Source of the DNA: CAYFJO01 sp964343305 | GTDB taxonomy: Bacteria; Planctomycetota; Planctomycetia; Pirellulales; Pirellulaceae | Direction of reading: 5' to 3' | Assembly: GCA_964343305.1 (NCBI GenBank) | Contig: CAYFJO010000231.1 | Coordinates: forward strand, 1-16,358 | Length of the DNA: 16,358 nucleotides | Shown: positions 6,173 to 12,369 of the stretch, piece by piece | Position numbering within the stretch: the first letter of the stretch is position 1 | How the letters are laid out: each line of letters opens with the position of its first letter | Made by a program: the position numbers and the translations under genes | The notes under the pieces: generated by a model | The model's database searches: none | What the model was told of the DNA's origin: nothing | The model's input: only the letters and a program-made list of their open reading frames with translations

Positions 6173-6496
6173 CTACGCCTGCCCGAATGGGTGTGGCTCG
6201 TGTTCGGGACTTGGCAAACCAGCTCGTTCTTCCAACGGCATGATACGGCGATGCAAGGTGTTGTCGGCATCTTTCAATAATGAGACTTCATCGGTGTTTG
6301 CCCCTTTGAGCTGCTCGGTGATGTTTTCAACGGCCGTGTCGAAATGATCGAGAGTTTCTTGATGTTTAGTATCGATGTAGGTCGTGAGTTCGGACTTGAG
6401 CGTCTGCAATCCACGTTTGACGGCGTACACATCAGCCTTGGTGGCTGGTTCGTTGGCATCGGCGGGTAACTCCTCGTGCGAAATCTCGTCTGTCAT
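6173..6496 (-). CDS. Coiled-coil protein, first gene of a membrane-protein operon
   Basis: The 107-aa protein begins MTDEISHEELPADANE, then PATKADVYAVKRGLQTLKSEL (about 17-37), a long helix with heptad pattern to about residue 85 and ends in HRRIMPLEERAGLPSPEHEPHPFGQA. The ATKADV stretch resembles the ATKLDL stretch of the mini CCDC90/DUF1640-like gene two places downstream, as though one family protein had been split into soluble and anchored parts. The ATG at 6496 was chosen over the upstream extension because the latter is rich in residues unlike coding sequence here; GAAGG is very close to the ATG. It is divergent from the primase-like gene at 6642, and the 145-base gap presumably holds both promoters. 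Confidence 0.65.
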   Translation of the reverse strand: MTDEISHEELPADANEPATKADVYAVKRGLQTLKSELTTYIDTKHQETLDHFDTAVENITEQLKGANTDEVSLLKDADNTLHRRIMPLEERAGLPSPEHEPHPFGQA

Positions 6497-6641
6497 ACCT
6501 TCACGATGCCAGACGATACACAAGAGAGCAAGACTGATTGTGGGCCGTGAATTGCTTTGACGTCTCGTGTTGCCACGCGGCATGGTGAACGTGCGTTTGT
6601 TCTCTTTTCATGTCTGCCCACTGAAGAAAGGTAGGTGTCAC

Positions 6642-7751
6642 ATGAGTGACAACGGTACCGTGCATGTCGATTTTCAAACCGTGAAAGCTAGGGTGTCGAT
6701 TCCCGATGCCTTGCGTGAACTCGATCTCCTCGATCAGTTCACTGTCCGTGAGCATAGTGTGTCTGGCGTATGCCCAGTTCCAACGCACGAACACAATCCT
6801 GTTCGTCCCAACCCACAACAATTCAAAGCCGACGACAAAAAGGGAACGTGGCTTTGGAAATGTTTTTCTCCGGAATGTGGTCTGGGCGGCGATGTGATTG
6901 AGTTGGTTAAGCAGGTCACTGGCTTAAGCAACCAGCATGTTCGTTTGTGGTTTTGGGATCGCTTTAGTTCACGACTGTCGAGCGATGGAAACGACAAACC
7001 AAAGAAGAAGGCCAAGCAGAAGAAAGCGGATACAAAAAAAGCCGGTGAGCGTCGTTTGGGGCATAGAGATGACGACTCACCGACCTCTGTTAAAGCAACC
7101 GATAGTGTATCCGATGAACCTGCTGTGTTGAAGCCCCTTCGTTGGCAATATCAACTTGATGTCGAGAGTCCGTATTTGCTCGAAGATCGCAAACTCAAGC
7201 CCGAGACCGTTGAGCGATTCGGAATTGGTTTGTGTACTCGGGAGAAAACGTATTTGACTGGCTACATCGCCATTCCTATTTTTGTGCCTGGCCAAGCCGA
7301 CGATGAAAACGCCGTTTCGTACGTCGGTCGATTTGCGGGCGAGAAAGAGGAATGGACAGAAGATGAGCCACGGTACAAGTTTTGGAGCGAGTTTCCGCGC
7401 AACGCAGTCATCTACAATTTGCGTGACGCGATACGAGACAGTGCCGAGCAGTTGCCGCTGGTCATCGTGGAAGGGCCATTCAAATGTTTTTGGCTGTACC
7501 AAAAACTTGGTTTGGTGAACGTCGTCGCCACGTTTGGTGCATCCCTGTCTGACGAGCAGGCAACCTTGCTTGCCGAAACGGGTCGGCCATTGGCATTGAT
7601 GTGGGACGGCAATGCTCGGCAAGCAACTCGCCTGGCGGCTGCCAAACTGATTCGCCAGTCATTTGTCCGAGTTGTCCAAGTTGACGATGGCGTAGAGCCT
7701 GATCAATTAAAGAAGAAACAACTTCGACAACTTCTATCGTTTATGCTGTGA
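6642..7751 (+). CDS. DnaG-like primase with zinc finger and Toprim, no helicase
   Basis: This 369-aa protein has a CHC2-like zinc site with unusual spacing: Cys44-x4-His49 and Cys74-x4-Cys79 in WKCFSPECGLGGDVIELV. A Lys-rich linker (119-138) follows. The primase core has YLLEDRKLKPETVERFGIG (178-196), IAIPIFVPG, YVGRF and YNLRDAI (258-264). The Toprim domain contains VIVEGPFK (275-281, catalytic Glu277) and MWDGNARQA, where the usual DxD is D322-x-N324, so one metal ligand is replaced. The protein stops after the Toprim region, so it lacks a helicase-binding C-terminus. It probably primes replication of the element or participates in conjugation priming, if still active. The ATG at 6642 was chosen over the upstream extension, which reads as non-coding; AGGTAGG lies about 7 bases upstream. 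A strong terminator follows. Confidence 0.8.
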   Translation: MSDNGTVHVDFQTVKARVSIPDALRELDLLDQFTVREHSVSGVCPVPTHEHNPVRPNPQQFKADDKKGTWLWKCFSPECGLGGDVIELVKQVTGLSNQHVRLWFWDRFSSRLSSDGNDKPKKKAKQKKADTKKAGERRLGHRDDDSPTSVKATDSVSDEPAVLKPLRWQYQLDVESPYLLEDRKLKPETVERFGIGLCTREKTYLTGYIAIPIFVPGQADDENAVSYVGRFAGEKEEWTEDEPRYKFWSEFPRNAVIYNLRDAIRDSAEQLPLVIVEGPFKCFWLYQKLGLVNVVATFGASLSDEQATLLAETGRPLALMWDGNARQATRLAAAKLIRQSFVRVVQVDDGVEPDQLKKKQLRQLLSFML

Positions 7752-7756
7752 ACAGC

Positions 7757-7783
7757 AACACCGGACTTGTTCCGGTGTTTTTT
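7757..7783 (+). terminator. Rho-independent terminator of the primase-like gene
   Basis: AACACCGGA (7757-7765) pairs perfectly with TCCGGTGTT (7771-7779) over a 5-base loop and is followed by TTTT. It begins 6 bases after the stop. Confidence 0.85.
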
Positions 7784-7964
7784 AATCTGGTTTTGTCTGG
7801 CGGAGATTGTCGACTCGGTTGATCAATTGGCGAACTGGATCGTCAAGCTCGAAGTCTATTTGCGAATAGAATTGGTCTGCCAACTCGTCAACTGCCTCGT
7901 CGTAAGCTTCGAGTAACTTACGAGGAATGGTAACCGTGTTTGCGTTTGATTTGGTTGCCTGCAT
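7782..7964 (-). CDS. 60-aa hypothetical protein, possible RHH-type or antitoxin-like
   Basis: The 60-aa product contains NTVTIPRKLLEAYDEAVDELADQ (about 9-31) and ends in RQLINRVDNLRQTKPD. The early beta-strand TVTIPRKLL followed by helices resembles ribbon-helix-helix DNA-binding antitoxins, but the match is short and generic. No toxin gene sits next to it. The start ATG is at 7964, and its stop overlaps the T tract of the terminator of the convergent primase-like gene. It may be a small regulator; uncertain. Confidence 0.5.
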   Translation of the reverse strand: MQATKSNANTVTIPRKLLEAYDEAVDELADQFYSQIDFELDDPVRQLINRVDNLRQTKPD

Positions 7965-8393
7965 AGAAAACGGTTAGTAAGTTAACGAGTGAATCGTATC
8001 ACGAACCGAGCGGTTGGTCAAAACATTTTGCGCTATGTTGAGCGCCATATTGCCCCTGTGTCGTGCGAGCGATCCCGCCGCTCGCGAAGCGGTGTTGGAG
8101 TCTTTTGGTCGTAATCAGCACGGGATCGCCACCGCGCGGAGAACAACCCGGCTCGATCGACATTGACCGCTTTAGCAATCGAGCCCGCAGACATTCCCCT
8201 CCAAGATGTCTTCCGTTTAACGAACGCAAGGCAATCCAGAAACCTCTGCCTACGGCAACTGGACAGCACGACACGTTGTTAGCATGGAGCATGCCATTCG
8301 AAATGGACAGACGGGTGGGGCCGCGCATTTACTGACGTTGCCATTGTGTTGCCAAGACGAAATACTTGGATGTCACCTACATGCGAGGCATTC
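7965..8393. other. 429-base non-coding stretch rich in inverted repeats
   Basis: No frame here is convincing; two opposed frames (7999-8328 minus, 8063-8335 plus) have arginine-rich, shadow-like composition. The DNA is strongly structured: GCGAGCG-N7-CGCTCGC (8065-8085); GCGATCCCG (8069-8077) with CGGGATCGC (8121-8129); GCGGTG (8089-8094) with CACCGC (8130-8135); and GGCTCGAT (8150-8157) with ATCGAGCC (8178-8185). The second and third pairs interleave like a pseudoknot, and the first excludes the second. This could be a structured RNA or a decayed gene. Confidence 0.4.
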
Positions 8394-8621
8394 ATGAACC
8401 AAGACACATCCAACACGCCGATTTACATTGCTCCTTGCATTGACGATGACGAAATGCACGCCCGAGTATTTCCGATCATACCAAAGCTTTGGAGAGAACC
8501 GGAGAGTTTCACTACTGAATCAGTCGGCACGATTTGCTGGCATATTGAGCGATGCGCTATTTGCCAGGACGAGTTGAACAGAGTTGGCGATGAAGAACCT
8601 GCGAATTGGCAACTTGATTGA
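8394..8621 (+). CDS. 75-aa protein with an anti-sigma-like HxxxCxxC motif
   Basis: The 75-aa product begins MNQDTSNTPIYIAPC and contains CWHIERCAICQDEL (48-61). His50, Cys54 and Cys57 match the HxxxCxxC signature of zinc-binding anti-sigma factors. No membrane helix is visible and no sigma gene is adjacent, so if it binds zinc it may be a stand-alone domain. GAGG lies 5 bases before the ATG at 8394. It converges on the VirD4-like gene, with 2 bases between the stop codons. Confidence 0.55.
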   Translation: MNQDTSNTPIYIAPCIDDDEMHARVFPIIPKLWREPESFTTESVGTICWHIERCAICQDELNRVGDEEPANWQLD

Positions 8622-8623
8622 TA

Positions 8624-11227
8624 CTACGAGACAAAATCGCTCCAAGTGTCCCACTCGTCGTCCGAGATTTCGATTGGTGTTTTCTTGGAAGGTCGATCAG
8701 TCGTTGGTTTCGCGGGTGTTTTTGGCGTCATGGTTGATCCTTTCGCAGTTGGTTTCTTTGATGTCGTTGTATCAACCTGGGCTGATGCTTCGATAACGCT
8801 GCGTGGTTGCGCAAATTCTTGACGGCATCGCCCGATGATTTCATCGGTCAAATTGTCATTCGTTTTGGTTGGTGGGGGATAAGTATCAAGGTTGAATGCT
8901 GAATGCGCGCCGCCGATTCGGACAATGGCCTGGCCGCGTTCTAGGGACAAAATCTCTTTACTGGTAAAGTGGCCGAACTCATCGGACAAGCATTGCGCAT
9001 CGGTGGTGCCGAGACGAAACGTTAGCATCGTGCCGACGTTGCCGATGATGGCGGCTCGAACGGCACTGGACAGTTGGGCGACGTACTGATTGGCCACAGT
9101 CAATATCAAACGATACTTTCGAGCTTCCGATAAAATCTTTTCGAAGCTGAAACTTGAGCTTACGAAGTTTTGGAATTCATCGACATACAAATGAAACGGT
9201 CGACGTTTTTCATAGGGAAGTGCTGCACGTCGAAATGTGGCAGAGATGAGCTTCGACATGAGGAACGTGCCAAAGATTGATGATCCTTCTTCAGTTAATG
9301 TGCCACTGCACAGATTGGCGAGAAAAATCTGGCGGCCGTTCATCACGCTGTCGAAGTTGATGGTCTTCTTTCGCTGGCAAATGACATTGCGGATTCGGCT
9401 GTTCAACAACAAGGGCGAGAGGCGATTCAGAATCGGAGCCGTGGCGTCGCGTGGTAGTTTTGGGAATTCGTCGTTCCAAAACGAGAGTAATTCCGGCTGC
9501 GTTAGTTTGACCAGCGCTTTCTTTCGAAAGGCAGCATCGTTTAGGAGTCGAGGCACATCGGCGATCGTGACGTTTTTGAACCGTAGCAACGTCGCGAGGG
9601 CATTGCGAAAGATGTGTTCGAACCGACTGCCCCACGGGTTGGCGGAGAACTTTTGCAGGGTGCTGATGGTCTCGCCGACGAGTCGGTCACGTTCGTCGTG
9701 ATCGCGCCACGCCAAGATGTTGAATCCGGGCGGCCAGTCGGTGTCGGTTGGATTGAAATAAATGACGTCTTTGGCTCGCTCCGGCGGGATTCGCGCGAGC
9801 ACGTCGGCGACCAGATCGCCGTGCGGGTCGATGACTCCAACCCCATGTCCTGCTTCGATGTCCTGCATGATCATGTTCAGCAACAATGTTGACTTGCCGG
9901 TGCCGGTTTGGCCGGCAATATAGGTGTGTCGATCGCGCATCTCACCGGGTATGCGGGCAGTTGTTCGCTGGCCGCGGTGTGTGTTGTCGCCAAGTACGAT
10001 ACTGCCAGGGCTGGCTGGTGCCTCGACTGCGGGCCGTGTTCGCGTCGACACCTGTCGCAATCGCTCGCTGTTGACACTTGGAGCCGGTAGATGGACGAGC
10101 CCGGCCAACTCGGTGGTGTTCAGTAACATGCCTGGCCGGAACGTGCAGTGAGCCATCAGCGACCAGGACAGGTCGCCGTAGCTTTCGTCGTTGTGCCAAT
10201 CGAACGCTTGCGGCGGAGCAGCGAATTGTTGCGCCCAACCGCATAGGCTGTTGTAGTCCTGCTGCCGCCGGGCCGCCAGCCGCACTGCAACCGCGAAGAG
10301 GGGACTGCCAAATTTGTCGGCCAGCACTCGCTCAGTCACATCGCTGAACAGCATCTTGCCGGGCTTGAACGGATGTTGCGCCGCTTGGCGAACATTGTCT
10401 GACCAGGCTTGCGTGGCTGGCTGCATCAGCACTTGGATGATGGCCCAGTCGTCCGGGCCAAGCTGATCCATCATGGCTACGGCCACACCCAGCGGGTCAG
10501 GATCGAGTCGTTGGAAACACGTCAACGGCTGAGAGTAGGGGTGACCAAGATGGCAACTTGAACCGTAGCCTTCCTCGGCGAGCAGGCTGAAGCCCGGCAA
10601 AAGATCAGTCGCAAAGTCAAGGTCGTCGTGCGTGATGACGGCGGAGTTGGGATGATGGGCGAGCAGTTGGTTGGCGATACCCGCCGCATCACGACGGTGG
10701 GCAACGAATTGCATTGAAATCGTTGGGTCTCGCCAACTGTCGGGCCGACGTCCGTCTCGGCGCGCGGCGAGGATCTCACGGCCGTCGTCCAGGTCGTCGT
10801 ACGCAGATTGGGCTCCGAGTCCAATCACCTCGAACGACACGGGCCACGTCAGACGACCGAACGACAATAACAATTGCTCGGCTTGGCGGATTGTCGGCTC
10901 GTCATCTGGGAATTGCTCGATGGTGATGGGTACGAGGTCGTTCACGATCGTTGGGTCGACGCTGCCCGGCACCATCGGCAACACCAATGGTTGTTTCGGG
11001 TCGTGGACGACGGGAGCGCGACCGCCGAATAAACCACCGGCGTGCCATGGCCCAATCCACTCGTTGACGATGCAGTCCCAAACCGTCACCGACGTGGGGT
11101 CGTATGCTTCCCACGGTGGTTCAAGATCACAGGGTCGCTCTTGCAGCGGCCAGACTCCCGAACCTCGCCACAGTTCGGCGGTAGCGGTGCCTTCGTGTTG
11201 GGCAAACTCATTCGCTGGACGATTCAC
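8624..11227 (-). CDS. VirD4/TraD-like conjugative ATPase (type IV coupling protein-like)
   Basis: The 867-aa protein has a ~410-residue N-terminal region of unclear fold, then an AAA-type DNA-translocase domain. Walker A is AGQTGTGKST (about 438-447), followed by VIDPHGDLVADVL (465-477) and Walker B LYVDEFQNF (680-688), then the sensor-like segment VANQYVAQL (711-719) and the FRLGTTDAQ stretch typical of TraM-recognition and DUF87-type conjugative ATPases. The tail is Thr/Lys-rich and ends in acidic aromatic residues (SDDEWDTWSDF), a possible docking tip. It should pump single-stranded or double-stranded element DNA through a membrane channel. No obvious N-terminal membrane helices are seen, unlike classical VirD4. 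I chose GTG at 11227: GGAG lies 6 bases before it, and the stop of the zinc-ribbon gene (11239) falls within that Shine-Dalgarno. The longer start at 11275 would overlap that gene. Confidence 0.85.
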   Translation of the reverse strand: MNRPANEFAQHEGTATAELWRGSGVWPLQERPCDLEPPWEAYDPTSVTVWDCIVNEWIGPWHAGGLFGGRAPVVHDPKQPLVLPMVPGSVDPTIVNDLVPITIEQFPDDEPTIRQAEQLLLSFGRLTWPVSFEVIGLGAQSAYDDLDDGREILAARRDGRRPDSWRDPTISMQFVAHRRDAAGIANQLLAHHPNSAVITHDDLDFATDLLPGFSLLAEEGYGSSCHLGHPYSQPLTCFQRLDPDPLGVAVAMMDQLGPDDWAIIQVLMQPATQAWSDNVRQAAQHPFKPGKMLFSDVTERVLADKFGSPLFAVAVRLAARRQQDYNSLCGWAQQFAAPPQAFDWHNDESYGDLSWSLMAHCTFRPGMLLNTTELAGLVHLPAPSVNSERLRQVSTRTRPAVEAPASPGSIVLGDNTHRGQRTTARIPGEMRDRHTYIAGQTGTGKSTLLLNMIMQDIEAGHGVGVIDPHGDLVADVLARIPPERAKDVIYFNPTDTDWPPGFNILAWRDHDERDRLVGETISTLQKFSANPWGSRFEHIFRNALATLLRFKNVTIADVPRLLNDAAFRKKALVKLTQPELLSFWNDEFPKLPRDATAPILNRLSPLLLNSRIRNVICQRKKTINFDSVMNGRQIFLANLCSGTLTEEGSSIFGTFLMSKLISATFRRAALPYEKRRPFHLYVDEFQNFVSSSFSFEKILSEARKYRLILTVANQYVAQLSSAVRAAIIGNVGTMLTFRLGTTDAQCLSDEFGHFTSKEILSLERGQAIVRIGGAHSAFNLDTYPPPTKTNDNLTDEIIGRCRQEFAQPRSVIEASAQVDTTTSKKPTAKGSTMTPKTPAKPTTDRPSKKTPIEISDDEWDTWSDFVS

Positions 11228-11238
11228 GGCAATCTCCT

Positions 11239-11835
11239 TTACCGCACGATGATGGTGCAATCGCACTGCGGGCACTCGGTGTGTCCGACGACTGAGCCAT
11301 CAATCGGGCTGCGGACGTTGAGGATGTGGCGGTCGCGATGATCGTTGTAGCTTCCCGATGACCATCGCCCGATTGCGGAGAATGTGAAGCCGCAGCCGGG
11401 ACACGTCAGCGTCGAGACCACGCACGCGGTCAACGCATCGGCCATGTACCAACTCCACCGATAGCCAAACGGCAGGAACCAGATGGCGGTCAGCACGCCC
11501 AACCCGACGTAAATGACCACGAAGAAGATACGGCGGGTGGTTTGAAGCGATAGACCGCTTGAGCGTTTCGACGCCGGTCGAGATCGTTTCATTGGCGTTG
11601 GATCACTGATGAACGGCAGCACTTCATCCGGTTGGCCGCACACTGGCACGGTAAACTGGCCGTGGCAGTGAGGGCAGGCGACGAGCCCAGATAATCCTCG
11701 GCAGTCAAGATCTACGCCACAGTGCGGACACGGCGTTAGATGGTTCGACGTTGGCGTGGTCGGCTGTTGAACGGGCGGCGGTTCGGGCGTCACGTGTGGG
11801 AACGTCGGAATGTAATCGGTTGGTTGGTGTGCCAC
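11239..11835 (-). CDS. Zinc-ribbon membrane protein, partner of the VirD4-like ATPase
   Basis: This 198-aa protein has a Pro/Thr-rich N-terminus, then two zinc-ribbon knuckles (CPHC at 36-39 and CPHC at 54-57), a membrane helix at about 103-122 (IFFVVIYVGLGVLTAIWFLP), and two further knuckles (CPGC 145-148, CPQC 188-191). It would have one cytoplasmic zinc-ribbon region on each side of the helix, unless topology differs. The start is GTG with AAGGAG 10 bases upstream. It is directly upstream of the ATPase gene, sharing its ribosome site, so the two are coupled. It may anchor the ATPase at the membrane, which would compensate for that protein's lack of membrane helices (inference). Confidence 0.7.
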   Translation of the reverse strand: MAHQPTDYIPTFPHVTPEPPPVQQPTTPTSNHLTPCPHCGVDLDCRGLSGLVACPHCHGQFTVPVCGQPDEVLPFISDPTPMKRSRPASKRSSGLSLQTTRRIFFVVIYVGLGVLTAIWFLPFGYRWSWYMADALTACVVSTLTCPGCGFTFSAIGRWSSGSYNDHRDRHILNVRSPIDGSVVGHTECPQCDCTIIVR

Positions 11836-11863
11836 GATCAGTAGACTCCTTGGTCAAGAAACG

Positions 11864-11907
11864 AAAAAACCGCAGTGGTCGTGACACGAATGTCAAAACC
11901 ACTGCGG
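11864..11907 (-). terminator. Terminator hairpin in the leader of the ATPase operon (attenuator-like)
   Basis: CCGCAGTGGT (11870-11879) pairs with ACCACTGCGG (11898-11907), and inside TGACA (11882-11886) pairs with TGTCA (11891-11895). On the minus strand the stem is followed by six T. It lies about 50 bases after a promoter and 29 bases before the GTG of the zinc-ribbon gene. A second hairpin, TGGGAA-N5-TTCCCA (11920-11936), precedes it in the leader. Confidence 0.8.
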
Positions 11908-11962
11908 CCTATTGAGTAATGGGAAGCGGGTTCCCAACTAAATCAATCTGTGTGACGGAAGA

Positions 11963-11990
11963 ATATTACTGTCGCGTATCGGTAAGTCAA
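11963..11990 (-). promoter_or_regulatory. Sigma70-type promoter of the zinc-ribbon/ATPase operon
   Basis: On the minus strand, TTGACT (11985-11990) and TAATAT (11963-11968) are 16 bases apart. Transcription would start near 11956 and pass through the terminator hairpin before the first gene. Confidence 0.6.
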
Positions 11991-11995
11991 TAACC

Positions 11996-12237
11996 GATGG
12001 GAAAGTAAATTGGAATGAGGAAGGAAGAGGATGGAATGAGAATGAAGGAGAAGGAAATTGGAAGATGGAATTGAATCGTTGAACGGAACGACCTTTGCCC
12101 GACGCGAGCAAGCGAGCGTTGGGCCACGTGGCCGTGAGGGGGGAGCGACGGCTGGCGTAGCCAGACGGAGCGGATCGCCGGAATGTGCCTTTGCGGATTC
12201 CCGGCAAGTGTTCAACCGGCTACGACTTACGAGGATT
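11996..12237. repeat. Structured non-coding element with a polypurine tract, possibly dispersed
   Basis: A ~75-base purine tract with repeated GGAATGAG-like units (about 11998-12073) is followed by stacked inverted repeats: CCCGACGC-N10-GCGTTGGG (12098-12123), the palindrome GGCCACGTGGCC (12122-12133), CTGGC-GTA-GCCAG (12152-12164) and GCCGG with CCGGC (12177-12205). The minus-strand frames over it (to 12207 and 12215) read as shadow peptides. I recall similar short predicted peptides in other Pirellulaceae genomes, which would fit a dispersed repeat; unverified. Confidence 0.4.
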
Positions 12238-12243
12238 CAGCGG

Positions 12244-12260
12244 TTGCCAGCGAGTGGCAA
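12244..12260. promoter_or_regulatory. TTGCCA-N5-TGGCAA palindrome upstream of the protease gene
   Basis: A perfect 6-base inverted repeat with 5-base spacer, about 110 bases before the protease start. The same site type recurs at 15532 and 15761, suggesting one regulator. A TGGCAAC copy at 12266-12272 may offer an alternative pairing. Confidence 0.4.
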
Positions 12261-12369
12261 GTCGTTGGCAACAGCCAGTGTTGCCGAGATGAGGCTTGAA
12301 AGACGCGGACAACAAGCGACAATTGATTAATTCGATGCCGCAAACCTTCTATTCCTCGAGGTGGAAACG

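Noticed and set aside
8061..8140. Group II intron 5' end (GTGCG followed by a stem)
   Set aside because: No domain V or VI sequence and no intron-encoded protein can be found in the window.
7999..8335. Opposed frames in the stretch between the 60-aa and 75-aa genes
   Set aside because: Composition is arginine-rich without domain, no Shine-Dalgarno, and the stretch is dominated by inverted repeats.
9892..9917. Inverted repeat TTGCCGG with CCGGCAA
   Set aside because: It lies within the Walker A coding region of the ATPase gene, so codon constraints can explain it.
11938..12215. Two minus-strand frames of about 90 residues over the structured repeat
   Set aside because: Both frames cover the same bases, have Ser/Pro/Arg-rich shadow composition, lack ribosome sites and follow the palindromes; the stretch is better read as a non-coding repeat.
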